Assembly (NCBI RefSeq): GCF_001659605.2
Contig: NC_035174.2
Coordinates: 6,574,389 to 6,638,388 of the forward strand
Length of the DNA stretch: 64,000 nucleotides
Reading direction: 5' to 3'
Origin: Manihot esculenta
Taxonomy: Eukaryota; Streptophyta; Magnoliopsida; Malpighiales; Euphorbiaceae
Every line of letters begins with the position of its first letter. Within the stretch, counting starts at the first letter, position 1. The position numbers and the translations under genes are program-made. Of this stretch, positions 24,336-35,336 are shown piece by piece. The notes beneath the pieces were generated by a model, which made no database searches, had not been told where the DNA came from, and worked only from the letters and a program-made list of their open reading frames with translations.

Positions 24336-26536
24336 TGTAACGCCCCGGAAATCCGGACCGCTACCGGCGCTAGGATCCGGGTCGACTTAAGGCCGCCGGG
24401 ACCCGTAGCAAGCCTGACATATAACCTGTGCACCTGTATAATCCCATACATGATCAACATCATACATAAAAATTAAAACTTTTCTTGCATACATACTATT
24501 ATGCACCAACTCCACCTGAGCATGCTCTGAACATTTACATAAATAAAGTCCCTCTGTGGGATCTCAACAAGCCTCGAAGGGCTATACAACATATGGAGAG
24601 TTGGTTTACTTAAACATCATAACATAAAGATCATGTAAAGATACAAATGGGATTATCGCATACTATGGTCAAGCACAGCTCTATCCTCAATAACATTAAT
24701 ACATAAAAAGACTAATCAACTATACATCATTCTACAAATTTGTCATGTCCACAATCTATCTATTACAACATGTGACTTTTCTCTTCATAGCCTTCTCTAT
24801 CTATCCCGTACCTGCAAATCTGGGGGTTAGGGGAGGGGGGTGAGCTAGATGCCCAGTGAGTAGAACTAAAAAAAAAAGAATATTTTAAAACATGTTATCA
24901 TGGAATGCATCACTGCACAAACATTTCACATCATGGACGGACTGACCCAAAAATCCCTCAGCTCCATGCCCGGCCCTATTATGGGCACCACAGGACTTCG
25001 TATTGCCCGGCCCTATTATGGGCACCACAGGACTTCGTAGATCGGAGCTATTGCCCGGCCCTATTATGGGCACCACAGGACTTCGTACAAAGGGCTAGTG
25101 AGTCGTGCAATGTCCATCCCCCATCAACAACAATTTATAATGCAATGCAACATAATTCGTGATTCTAATGCAAACAACCTATAATATAATTATGATGCAT
25201 GAAGCATGATAAAAACATTTAATTTCTTAATTTTAAAAGGTTAAGTATAGTCCCACTCACATCTGGCTGACTCTGACAACTCTGTAGCAGCTGGCTCACT
25301 GCTGGGGTCCTTGGTTCCTCGGGTCCGAACCTACACAGGTGGACTCCAATGAGGGACCAAACATATATAAACATGACTCTAATATATCCCCCAAAAACCC
25401 CCTAAAACATCATGAAAACATCACAGAAAATATGCATGAAATGGCTGAACAGGTCACTTTCGGCGGCACCTTCGGCGGCCGAAAGTCCTGGACAGAGACG
25501 AAACTCAGCTAGGTTCGGCGGCACCTTCGGCGGCCGAAAGTGCCAGACAGAGACGAAAGTCTCTTTTCGGGGGCAACTTCGGCAGCCGAAAGGCCTGCCT
25601 CCCCAGCCATGTTCGGCGGCCGAAAGTACCTTCGGCTGCCGAACCTGGTTTCTGCCAAAGGGCAGAAACTTGGCTCCCTTTGTCCATTTCGCCTCCAAAC
25701 CTACCAATCATGCATATTTTTCAACCCAAAGCATGCATACAAGTTCCTAGGGGCTTCAAACAAGTATATGCCCCATCTACAACACTCCACAAACACACAA
25801 TCAAGCTACATTGTTCATCAAACATCAAAAACCTAACATTTACTCAAACATGCATATATCCCTAAACATGCCATTCTACCCCATGAATCTTGCATAAAAC
25901 TTGTTTAAAACATAAAAAGACTTCAAGATCGACCCTTACCTCTTGAAGATCGAGAGTAGAGGCGATCTAACTTGGAGTTGGGAGAAATTTAGCTCCTTGG
26001 GTCTCCAAGCTCAAAACTTGTTCAAAACTCACAAATCTTCAAAACAAAAGTTATAAACTTGTGAAAACCATGAAAAATCTAAGGAAAACATTCAAGATTG
26101 AGGGAGGAGCGGCGAAGACTCACCTTGGCCGACAATGGGAGAGAAAAAGCTCGCCCGTGCGGACCAAGGGGACCCTTTTATAGTGGCTGGCCAGACCACG
26201 TTCGGGGGCCGAATGTGCCTCCGTATCCATGCAATGTTCGGCGGCCGAACATTAGGTTCGGCGGCCGAACCTGCATTTCCCTCACTCATACTTTCGGGGG
26301 CCTAACGTGCCTCCGCATGCATGCACGTTCGGCGGCCGAACCTGACTTTCGGCGGCCGAACCTGAGTTTTTCCTTAGAGAATTTTCATGCAAAACTCATT
26401 TAAAAACATACTTAAAAACATTAATATACATGAAAACATTTTATAAGGCATGATTTTACCCTTCTAGAGGCTTCCGACATCCGAGATTCCACCGGACGGT
26501 AGGAATTCCGATACCGGAGTCTAGCCGGGTATTACA
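24336..26536 (-). repeat. 3' LTR of Gypsy B
   Basis: 2201 bp, bounded by TGTAAC and ATTACA on the plus strand (inverted element). TATA box at 26175-26182 on the minus strand. Nine perfect TTCGGC-N-GCCGAA palindromes begin at 25471, 25526, 25578, 25612, 25631, 26237, 26257, 26328 and 26348. A short tandem repeat lies at 24968-25087. Confidence 0.96.
24968..25087 (-). repeat. Short tandem repeat in Gypsy B LTR
   Basis: The module GCCCGGCCCTATTATGGGCA plus ACCACAGGACTTCGTA starts at 24968, 25005 and 25053 (spacings 37 and 48). It recurs at 32519-32638 in the other LTR. It occupies the same place as the 77-bp repeat of Gypsy A but differs in sequence. Confidence 0.85.
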
Positions 26537-26550
26537 TTCTCCCCCCCTTA
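26537..26550 (-). promoter_or_regulatory. Polypurine tract of Gypsy B
   Basis: TTCTCCCCCCCTTA on the plus strand (TAAGGGGGGGAGAA on the element strand), flush with the 3' LTR. Confidence 0.93.
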
Positions 26551-26636
26551 AGAACATTCGTCCCCGAATGTTCCTCAACTAGCACATGCACAACAACACA
26601 ACATACATACATATAAAAACACATAGAAACTAACCT

Positions 26637-29600
26637 TCAAAAGAGATGGGGATATTGCTGGAGCATGGACTCCCGTGTCTCCCAAGTGCATTCTTCCATA
26701 TTGTGGTGGTTCCAAAGGACTTTTACCATCGGGATTTCCTTGTTCCTCAACTTTCTGATCTGTGTGTCCACAATCCGTACTGGCTGCTCTACATAGGTGA
26801 GATCCTCCTGGATCTCCACATCAGGCTCACTAAGAACCTTGCCCGGATCTGACACGAACTTCCTCAGCATGGAAACATGGAAAACCGGATGGATTCTTTC
26901 CATAGAAGCAGGCAGGTCCAGCTTGTACGATACATTCCCAACCTTTTGCAAGACTTCAAAGGGTCCGATGTACCGTGGAGCTAGCTTACCCTTCTTACCA
27001 AACCGAACCACTCCTTTCATTGGGGACACCTTGAGCAATACGAGATCCCCCTCCTGAAACTCTACTAGTCTTCTGCGGATGTCTGCATAACTCTTCTGTC
27101 TGCTTGCAGCTGTCTTGATTCTCTCCCTGATTAAGGGTACCACCCTGCTGGTGATCTCTACTAGTTCAGGCCCTGCCAAGGCCTTTTCTCCAACTTCTTC
27201 CCAGCAAACAGGTGACCTGCACTTCCTCCCATACAAAGCTTCATATGGGGCCATCCCGATGCTAGCATGATGACTGTTATTGTAGGCAAACTCCACCAAA
27301 GGTAGATGCTGCCTCCAAGAACCGCCAAAGTCCAGCACACACATTCTCAGCATATCTTCTATGGTCTGGATGGTCCTCTCTGACTGTCCGTCTGTCTGTG
27401 GATGGAAGGCAGTGCTAAAATCCAATCTAGTACCCATGGCGTTCTGCAGACTCCGCCAAAACCTGGAGGTGAACTGGGGCCCTCTATCTGACACTATAGA
27501 AACGGGAACCCCATGCAGCCTCACGATCTCATCAACATACACTTGCGCCAGTTTATCCACAGAGTAGTTGCTCCTGACAGGGATGAAGTGAGCAGATTTG
27601 GTGAGTCTGTCCACAATCACCCATATGGAGTCTAATCTGTTGGATGTTGCCGGTAACCCCACTACAAAATCCATGGCGATATTCTCCCATTTCCACTCTG
27701 GAATCGGCAGTGGGTTAAGCATTCCAGCCGGCTTCTGATGTTCCAGCTTCACCCTCTGACACACTTCGCAGGCTGACACGAACTGTGCCACTTCCCTCTT
27801 CATGGCTGGCCACCAATACACCCTTTTCAGATCTTGATACATCTTGGTGGCTCCAGGGTGAACACTGTATCTTGCATTATGAGCCTCTCTCATAATGTCT
27901 CCTTTTAGCCCGATGTCATCTGGTACACATAGTCTATTCCCATAGCGGAGGATCCCCTTACTATCGAATCTGAACTCACCGTCTTTGCCTGACTGAACAG
28001 TCCTGGCAATCTTCACTAACTCTGGGTCCTCGTGCTGTTTCTGAGCCACCTGCTCCAGAAATACAGGTGTCACTCTCATTTGGGCTATCAAAACACCTGT
28101 ACCAGACAACTCCATCTGTAAACCTTCATTGATGAGCTTATAAAATTCCTTCACCACCGGTCTCCTCTCTGCCGTGATGTGGGATAGACTGCCAAGTGAT
28201 TTCCGGCTTAAGGCATCAGCTACTACATTAGCCTTACCCGGATGGTACTGTATCTTGCAATCATAGTCACTGAGCAGCTCTACCCATCTCCTCTGCCTCA
28301 AGTTCAACTCTCTTTGGCTCAAGATGTGCTGTAGGCTCTTATGATCTGTAAAGATCTCACATTTTACCCCATAGAGGTAATGCCTCCACATCTTGAGGGC
28401 AAAGATAACTGCTGCCATCTCAAGGTCGTGTGTGGGGTAATTCAACTCATGCCTCTTCAGCTGTCTAGAGGCATAAGCTATCACCCTTCCATTCTGCATT
28501 AGCACACAACCCAAGCCTATTCTGGATGCATCACAGAACACTGTGAAGTCCTCATTGCTGGTTGGCAGAGCTAACACTGGTGCGGAAGTCAACCTCTTCT
28601 TAAGCTCTTCAAAGCTTTCCTCACACTGGTCGGTCCATTCGAACCTCTGGTTCTTTCTGGTTAATCTGGTTAAAGGAGTTGCAATTTTGGAGAAGTCCTG
28701 CACGAACCTCCTGTAATAACCAGCCAAACCCAAGAAACTTCTGATCTCCGTCACTGAGGTGGGTCTAGGCCAGTTAGTTACAGCCTCTACCTTCTTGGGG
28801 TCTACCTCTATTCCATTCTCTGACACTATATGCCCCAAGAACGATATGCTCCTTAACCAGAATTCACACTTGGAGAACTTGGCATACAAGCCGTGTTCCC
28901 TCAAGGTCTGCAATACAATCCTCAGATGATGGGCATGCTCCTCTGCATTCCTGGAATACACTAAGATATCATCTATGAAGACAATGACAAAGTGATCCAG
29001 GTACGGTCTAAACACTCTGTTCATGAGATCCATGAATGCTGCAGGGGCGTTAGTTAACCCGAACGGCATCACAAGGAACTCATAGTGCCCATATCTGGTC
29101 CTGAAAGCTGTCTTTGGTATGTCTTCTTCCCTTATCCTCAGCTGATGGTACCCCGATCTCAGATCTATTTTGGAGAAACAACCCGCTCCTGCTAGCTGGT
29201 CGAATAGATCATCGATCCTTGGCAATGGGTACTTGTTCTTGGTAGTGACTTTGTTCAACTGCCTGTAGTCGATACAAAGTCTGAGGGATCCATCCTTCTT
29301 TCTCACAAAAAGCACTGGAGCACCCCAAGGTGAGGTACTCGGTCGGATGAAGCCCTTATCTACCAGATCTTGCAACTGCTCTTTCAATTCCTTCAATTCC
29401 GCTGGTGCCATCCTGTAGGGAGGGATAGAGATCGGTCTAGTTCCAGGCATTAGTTCAATCTCGAACTCTATCTCCCTAGTAGGTGGTAGTCCTGGAAGCT
29501 CTTCTGGAAAGACATCCAGAAATTCTCTGACAACTGGCACTGAGGCTGGCTCCCTGACCTGTCTATCTAGCTCTCTCACATGAGCTACATACCCCTGACA

Positions 29601-31613
29601 TCCCTTCCTAAGCAGCCTTCGAGCCTGTAGGGCCGATATCATACCTCTAGGCGTACCCCTCTTGTCTCCTCTGAAGACAACCTCTGACCCGTTCTGATCT
29701 CTGAACCTGACTACCTTGTCCCTGCAGTCCAAGGTAGCGCCATGAGTAGATAGCCAATCCATCCCTAGAATGACGTCAAAATCAGTCAAGTCTAGAACCA
29801 CAAGGTCGGCGGAGAGGCATCTTCCCTCAACAAACACGGGACAATACCGGCAAACTGACTCTGCCACTGTCGGGTCACACTTGGGTCCACTGACCCATAG
29901 GGGACACTCTAACCCAGAGACCATCAACCCTAATCTCTCAACTGCCCTCGGAGCAATAAAGGAATGAGATGCACCCGGGTCCATTAATGCATACACATCA
30001 GAACACCCAATGATGAGATTACCTGACACCACGGTGTTGGATGTGTTCGCCTCCTGCTGAGTCATGGTGAAGATCCTAGCTGGAGCTGACGGACCTTCAC
30101 CTCGGGAACCTGAAGAAGAGGCTGCTCCTCTCCCTCTACCTCTGCCACTGCCCTGAGTTGTGGCTGGAGCTGCTGGCTGTGCCACACTGCCTGAAGCTGT
30201 CTGCTGGGGTTGGCCCATGAAAGGTGCTCTAGGACAATCCCGAGCCATGTGTCCCTCCTGGCCACATCTGAAACATGCATTGGTCCCAAATCGACACTTT
30301 CCCTTGTGTGGCTTCCCACACCTTTGGCATTCTGCACCGTCTGAACCTGAACTCGAGCCACCGCCAAATCCCAGACCGGATTTCAGCTTATTCCAGAACT
30401 TGTTCTTCTTGGGCTTCTTGGTGTTACTCCATCTCTTACTACCTGAACCCTGAGTAGAGGGTCCTGGCCCTCCTCTGCCTGGGGTCTTAACCCCTGAAGA
30501 CTGGGTCATCGACTGCTTCACTGACCCCTCAATTATAGCACTGGCCTCCATTCTTCGCGCCATATCTACCACAGTGTGAAAACTTTCCCTCTCAGCTGAT
30601 TGAATCAATGAGGAGTACCTGGACTGTAATTTCATGATATATCTTCTGGCCTTCTTTGCATCTGTATCTAGAGCTTGCCCTGAGAAGGGTAATAGCTCCA
30701 GAAATTTATCTGTGTACTCCTCTATGCTCATGTCCTCTGTCTGTCTCAGTTGCTCGAACTCAATCATCTTCAGCTCTCTGGAACTATCTGGAAAGGCCCA
30801 TCCAGCAAACTCATTGGCAAATTCCTCCCATGTCATATTATCAAGTCTCGGGTCCACATAGCACTTGAACCATTCCCGTGCCTTCTTGCACTTTAAAGTG
30901 AACCCTGCCATCTCAATGGCTCTTCTATCATCTGCCCCTAGCTCATCAGTGATCGTCTTTACTGCTCTCAGGTATTCAAAGGGATCATCCCCTGACTTGT
31001 ACTTAGGAGCATCCAGCTTAAGGTAAGCTGTCATCTTCACCTTACTCCCACTGGCTGAGCTAGGCCTAGGAGGTTGAGTAACTGGGGCTACTGGTTCTGT
31101 AGGTGGTGGAGGTGGGGGTGCAGCATTCCCCGAGGTGGGGTTTGCTGGGTTAGGATAGAAGGGTGAGGGTGGATAGGCTGGGTACTGTGGGTAAGGTGGA
31201 TAGAAAGGTGGATAAGGCATGTGAGTAGGGTAGGGGTTAAAGCTGGAGTAATCCGATGTACTTCCCATCGGGTACCCGGGACTCTGTGCATAGGGTGGAT
31301 AATAGGGTGGAAAACCATACCCCGAGGCCTGAGTGCCTCCTTGTGACTCCCCTGTCCCTTCTTCTGACATGCTAACATCCAGATTTCCATCCCTTCTCTG
31401 ATCTTCCTCCATAACCTCCCTCACGTCTGAAGAACTTCCTCCTCTTTCTGTCCCCCTTCTGCTAGTATCAAAAGACCTTCTAGGGTCCCTTGATACTCTT
31501 TCTCTGTTTACTCTGCATGACATTGCCCTAGGCAATGCTGGAGGACGGGCGCTCGTGCCCTCATCCTCTGGTGGGACTCCTGTCAATCGTGCAGATCGAC
31601 GAGTTCCTCTCAT
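26637..31613 (-). CDS. Gypsy B Gag-Pol polyprotein, intact single frame
   Basis: About 1658 codons from ATG 31613; the frame is open 23 codons further up, but [10 protein letters not shown] matches the Gypsy A start. Domains by residue: Pro/Tyr-rich N-terminus; Gag core about 220-330; two Cys-rich knuckles ending [15 protein letters not shown] about 446-460; aspartic protease DPGASHSF about 541; RT about 720-920 with [11 protein letters not shown] and the catalytic FIDDILVYS about 878; RNase H with [10 protein letters not shown] about 1025 and FTDHKSLQH; integrase HHCC ([17 protein letters not shown]) about 1250; integrase core [16 protein letters not shown] and TDGQSERT about 1330-1410; GPY/F module [11 protein letters not shown]-terminal chromodomain-like [16 protein letters not shown]. 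No stop or frameshift and no missing catalytic residue seen. The single gag-pol frame is usual for this lineage. Cleavage sites cannot be seen. Confidence 0.97.
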   Translation of the reverse strand: MRGTRRSARLTGVPPEDEGTSARPPALPRAMSCRVNRERVSRDPRRSFDTSRRGTERGGSSSDVREVMEEDQRRDGNLDVSMSEEGTGESQGGTQASGYGFPPYYPPYAQSPGYPMGSTSDYSSFNPYPTHMPYPPFYPPYPQYPAYPPSPFYPNPANPTSGNAAPPPPPPTEPVAPVTQPPRPSSASGSKVKMTAYLKLDAPKYKSGDDPFEYLRAVKTITDELGADDRRAIEMAGFTLKCKKAREWFKCYVDPRLDNMTWEEFANEFAGWAFPDSSRELKMIEFEQLRQTEDMSIEEYTDKFLELLPFSGQALDTDAKKARRYIMKLQSRYSSLIQSAERESFHTVVDMARRMEASAIIEGSVKQSMTQSSGVKTPGRGGPGPSTQGSGSKRWSNTKKPKKNKFWNKLKSGLGFGGGSSSGSDGAECQRCGKPHKGKCRFGTNACFRCGQEGHMARDCPRAPFMGQPQQTASGSVAQPAAPATTQGSGRGRGRGAASSSGSRGEGPSAPARIFTMTQQEANTSNTVVSGNLIIGCSDVYALMDPGASHSFIAPRAVERLGLMVSGLECPLWVSGPKCDPTVAESVCRYCPVFVEGRCLSADLVVLDLTDFDVILGMDWLSTHGATLDCRDKVVRFRDQNGSEVVFRGDKRGTPRGMISALQARRLLRKGCQGYVAHVRELDRQVREPASVPVVREFLDVFPEELPGLPPTREIEFEIELMPGTRPISIPPYRMAPAELKELKEQLQDLVDKGFIRPSTSPWGAPVLFVRKKDGSLRLCIDYRQLNKVTTKNKYPLPRIDDLFDQLAGAGCFSKIDLRSGYHQLRIREEDIPKTAFRTRYGHYEFLVMPFGLTNAPAAFMDLMNRVFRPYLDHFVIVFIDDILVYSRNAEEHAHHLRIVLQTLREHGLYAKFSKCEFWLRSISFLGHIVSENGIEVDPKKVEAVTNWPRPTSVTEIRSFLGLAGYYRRFVQDFSKIATPLTRLTRKNQRFEWTDQCEESFEELKKRLTSAPVLALPTSNEDFTVFCDASRIGLGCVLMQNGRVIAYASRQLKRHELNYPTHDLEMAAVIFALKMWRHYLYGVKCEIFTDHKSLQHILSQRELNLRQRRWVELLSDYDCKIQYHPGKANVVADALSRKSLGSLSHITAERRPVVKEFYKLINEGLQMELSGTGVLIAQMRVTPVFLEQVAQKQHEDPELVKIARTVQSGKDGEFRFDSKGILRYGNRLCVPDDIGLKGDIMREAHNARYSVHPGATKMYQDLKRVYWWPAMKREVAQFVSACEVCQRVKLEHQKPAGMLNPLPIPEWKWENIAMDFVVGLPATSNRLDSIWVIVDRLTKSAHFIPVRSNYSVDKLAQVYVDEIVRLHGVPVSIVSDRGPQFTSRFWRSLQNAMGTRLDFSTAFHPQTDGQSERTIQTIEDMLRMCVLDFGGSWRQHLPLVEFAYNNSHHASIGMAPYEALYGRKCRSPVCWEEVGEKALAGPELVEITSRVVPLIRERIKTAASRQKSYADIRRRLVEFQEGDLVLLKVSPMKGVVRFGKKGKLAPRYIGPFEVLQKVGNVSYKLDLPASMERIHPVFHVSMLRKFVSDPGKVLSEPDVEIQEDLTYVEQPVRIVDTQIRKLRNKEIPMVKVLWNHHNMEECTWETRESMLQQYPHLF

Positions 31614-31870
31614 TCTGCTTCTGAAAAACAACACAACCAAAACTTCAAATATCAGCATTATATAGTTCATGTGGGCACACATGAACCTACATCACATTCA
31701 TAGCAAACATAGCATATCATTTATGCACATGCACAATGTCATGGCATCTCACAACATTAATCAAGACAGGACTCTATATCCTATCCTAGTGGACATGACT
31801 TTTCCTATTGTGCTTGACTTTCTATAACCTCTATGAGCCCGACACTCTAGGTCCGACCATATGAACCTAG

Positions 31871-31883
31871 GGCTCTGATACCA
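31871..31883 (-). promoter_or_regulatory. Primer binding site of Gypsy B (initiator tRNA-Met type)
   Basis: GGCTCTGATACCA on the plus strand is TGGTATCAGAGCC on the element strand, three bases inside the 5' LTR. Confidence 0.93.
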
Positions 31884-31886
31884 CTC

Positions 31887-34087
31887 TGTAACGCCCCGGA
31901 AATCCGGACCGCTACCGGCGCTAGGATCCGGGTCGACTTAAGGCCGCCGGGACCCGTAGCAAGCCTGACATATAACCTGTGCACCTGTATAATCCCATAC
32001 ATGATCAACATCATACATAAAAATTAAAACTTTTCTTGCATACATACTATTATGCACCAACTCCACCTGAGCATGCTCTGAACATTTACATAAATAAAGT
32101 CCCTCTGTGGGATCTCAACAAGCCTCGAAGGGCTATACAACATATGGAGAGTTGGTTTACTTAAACATCATAACATAAAGATCATGTAAAGATACAAATG
32201 GGATTATCGCATACTATGGTCAAGCACAGCTCTATCCTCAATAACATTAATACATAAAAAGACTAATCAACTATACATCATTCTACAAATTTGTCATGTC
32301 CACAATCTATCTATTACAACATGTGACTTTTCTCTTCATAGCCTTCTCTATCTATCCCGTACCTGCAAATCTGGGGGTTAGGGGAGGGGGGTGAGCTAGA
32401 TGCCCAGTGAGTAGAACTAAAAAAAAAAGAATATTTTAAAACATGTTATCATGGAATGCATCACTGCACAAACATTTCACATCATGGACGGACTGACCCA
32501 AAAATCCCTCAGCTCCATGCCCGGCCCTATTATGGGCACCACAGGACTTCGTATTGCCCGGCCCTATTATGGGCACCACAGGACTTCGTAGATCGGAGCT
32601 ATTGCCCGGCCCTATTATGGGCACCACAGGACTTCGTACAAAGGGCTAGTGAGTCGTGCAATGTCCATCCCCCATCAACAACAATTTATAATGCAATGCA
32701 ACATAATTCGTGATTCTAATGCAAACAACCTATAATATAATTATGATGCATGAAGCATGATAAAAACATTTAATTTCTTAATTTTAAAAGGTTAAGTATA
32801 GTCCCACTCACATCTGGCTGACTCTGACAACTCTGTAGCAGCTGGCTCACTGCTGGGGTCCTTGGTTCCTCGGGTCCGAACCTACACAGGTGGACTCCAA
32901 TGAGGGACCAAACATATATAAACATGACTCTAATATATCCCCCAAAAACCCCCTAAAACATCATGAAAACATCACAGAAAATATGCATGAAATGGCTGAA
33001 CAGGTCACTTTCGGCGGCACCTTCGGCGGCCGAAAGTCCTGGACAGAGACGAAACTCAGCTAGGTTCGGCGGCACCTTCGGCGGCCGAAAGTGCCAGACA
33101 GAGACGAAAGTCTCTTTTCGGGGGCAACTTCGGCAGCCGAAAGGCCTGCCTCCCCAGCCATGTTCGGCGGCCGAAAGTACCTTCGGCTGCCGAACCTGGT
33201 TTCTGCCAAAGGGCAGAAACTTGGCTCCCTTTGTCCATTTCGCCTCCAAACCTACCAATCATGCATATTTTTCAACCCAAAGCATGCATACAAGTTCCTA
33301 GGGGCTTCAAACAAGTATATGCCCCATCTACAACACTCCACAAACACACAATCAAGCTACATTGTTCATCAAACATCAAAAACCTAACATTTACTCAAAC
33401 ATGCATATATCCCTAAACATGCCATTCTACCCCATGAATCTTGCATAAAACTTGTTTAAAACATAAAAAGACTTCAAGATCGACCCTTACCTCTTGAAGA
33501 TCGAGAGTAGAGGCGATCTAACTTGGAGTTGGGAGAAATTTAGCTCCTTGGGTCTCCAAGCTCAAAACTTGTTCAAAACTCACAAATCTTCAAAACAAAA
33601 GTTATAAACTTGTGAAAACCATGAAAAATCTAAGGAAAACATTCAAGATTGAGGGAGGAGCGGCGAAGACTCACCTTGGCCGACAATGGGAGAGAAAAAG
33701 CTCGCCCGTGCGGACCAAGGGGACCCTTTTATAGTGGCTGGCCAGACCACGTTCGGGGGCCGAATGTGCCTCCGTATCCATGCAATGTTCGGCGGCCGAA
33801 CATTAGGTTCGGCGGCCGAACCTGCATTTCCCTCACTCATACTTTCGGGGGCCTAACGTGCCTCCGCATGCATGCACGTTCGGCGGCCGAACCTGACTTT
33901 CGGCGGCCGAACCTGAGTTTTTCCTTAGAGAATTTTCATGCAAAACTCATTTAAAAACATACTTAAAAACATTAATATACATGAAAACATTTTATAAGGC
34001 ATGATTTTACCCTTCTAGAGGCTTCCGACATCCGAGATTCCACCGGACGGTAGGAATTCCGATACCGGAGTCTAGCCGGGTATTACA
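31887..34087 (-). repeat. 5' LTR of Gypsy B
   Basis: 2201 bp, an apparently exact copy of 24336-26536 shifted by 7551. As the upstream LTR of a minus-strand element, its TATA box at 33726-33733 would drive the intact Gag-Pol frame. Confidence 0.96.
33726..33733 (-). promoter_or_regulatory. TATA box of Gypsy B 5' LTR
   Basis: CTTTTATA on the plus strand, TATAAAAG on the element strand, within the conserved CCAGCCAC-TATAAAAGGG block shared by all four LTRs. Confidence 0.75.
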
Positions 34088-34092
34088 CAGGT
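34088..34092 (+). repeat. Target-site duplication of Gypsy B, right copy (CAGGT)
   Basis: Partner of 24331-24335; Gypsy A coding sequence resumes directly after it. Confidence 0.96.
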
Positions 34093-34317
34093 AGAGTTTT
34101 AGGAGGGGGACCTGGTATTGCTCAAGGTGTCTCCAATGAAAGGAGTGGTTCGGTTCGGAAAGAAAGGTAAGCTGGCTCCACGGTACATCGGACCCTTTGA
34201 AATCTTGCAAAAATTGGGAATGTGTCGTACAAGCTGGATTTACCTGCTTCAATGGAAAGAATCCATCCGGTTTTCCATGTTTCCATGTTGAGGAAGTTCA
34301 TGTCAGATCCAAACAAG
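34093..34317 (+). pseudogene. Gypsy A integrase C-terminal piece between two insertions
   Basis: Resumes Gypsy A after the right CAGGT of Gypsy B. It encodes the end of integrase with the [17 protein letters not shown] and APRYIGPFE features of the GPY/F module. A TAG at about 34100 replaces a CAG in Gypsy B, and a 1-bp deletion near 34209 shifts the frame. It stops at the AAG target of the CACTA element. Open frames on the minus strand here are shadows. Confidence 0.88.
34315..34317 (+). repeat. CACTA element target-site duplication, left copy (AAG)
   Basis: AAG directly before CACTACAACA, repeated at 40455-40457 after TGTTGTAGTG. A 3-bp duplication is the CACTA superfamily signature. Confidence 0.88.
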
Positions 34318-34980
34318 CACTACAACATTATCCATATCTTGTCACAAAATAAATTGTAGCTAAAAATAGAATTTTGTTGGCTAGATGCTTTTGCCACAAC
34401 ATATTTTTCTCATGACATGCCGTAGCTAGAAGTGGCGTAACTAAAGTTTAGTTACAAGATTTACCTGTGTTGTGGCTAAAATAAATATTTATAGTCACAC
34501 TTTTTATTTAAATGAAGTAAAAATATTGCCATTAAAAATAAATATTGTAGCCAGTTATTAGCCACGAGAATGGAATATTTGTAACTACATTTTCTTTTTG
34601 CCACAACAACTTTTTTTTGTAAGTGATTTTGTTATGATTATGTTACAAATATAATAATGTGGCAATTTAAACTTATGTATAGTTACAAATTTAATTTTAT
34701 GGCTAACATATCTAAATTTAGCCATAAACTTAATTGTATGACAAAAAATATTTACTATTAGCCACATTTAAATAATTATAAGGGAATAATAAAATTTATA
34801 GCCACAAAAATAAGAAAGTGACACGTTCTAGTATAATTGTTACACTTAATTTTATTTTATAACTATTGAATAAAGCCACAAAATTATTAAATTAGAAGCT
34901 ATTCTAAATATAGTACATACGGCTACTATTAATTATTTGTAGCTAAAATGTAATATTTATTTAATTTATTATTATTTAAT
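34318..34980. repeat. Left subterminal repeat array of the CACTA element
   Basis: Many scattered direct and inverted copies of TGTAGCTA, TGTGGCTA and GCCACAA (for example near 34361, 34391, 34473, 34549, 34602 and 34660), mirrored at the other end (about 39840-40454). Such arrays bind the TNPA-type protein in En/Spm. Confidence 0.75.
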
Positions 34981-35336
34981 GGAATTATATTATAATTTAC
35001 TATTACATATGTTATTTATCTATTAATAATTTTGATAAAATTTATAATAGAATATAAAATTTATATAAAAAATTTAGCTAAAATTTAAATTTATAAAATA
35101 ATTATATATTAATATTAAGACTCAATCAGAATGACAATTATAAAATAACAATAAATTTAATCCAAAATAACTAATATTCAAAATAAACTAATTTAAGTCA
35201 TAAAGCAATCACACTAAAAATACTTGAAATTATAATACTATACTAACACTAATATTAATATCTAAATTTTCTAAAAGTAGTATTATAAGGCTGCTGGCTG
35301 CTTCAAAATCCAAAACTTCAAATATACTGCAAATCA

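Larger units (their letters stand above)
24336..34087 (-). mobile_element. Gypsy B: complete, apparently intact Tekay/Del-like chromovirus
   Basis: A 9752-bp LTR retrotransposon on the minus strand inside Gypsy A. LTRs 24336-26536 and 31887-34087 are both 2201 bp and matched at every place I compared, including all small open frames at a constant offset of 7551. It has a tRNA-iMet PBS, a PPT, a perfect 5-bp target duplication and one uninterrupted Gag-Pol frame. All parts needed for autonomous retrotransposition are visible. The near-zero LTR divergence means very recent insertion. It is the same family as its host element A, inserted in opposite orientation. Confidence 0.97.

Noticed and set aside
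27361..30868. Plus-strand frames opposite Gypsy B Gag-Pol (for example 27361, 29770, 30160, 30634)
   Set aside because: Shadow frames antisense to a strong 1658-codon gene; no independent support.
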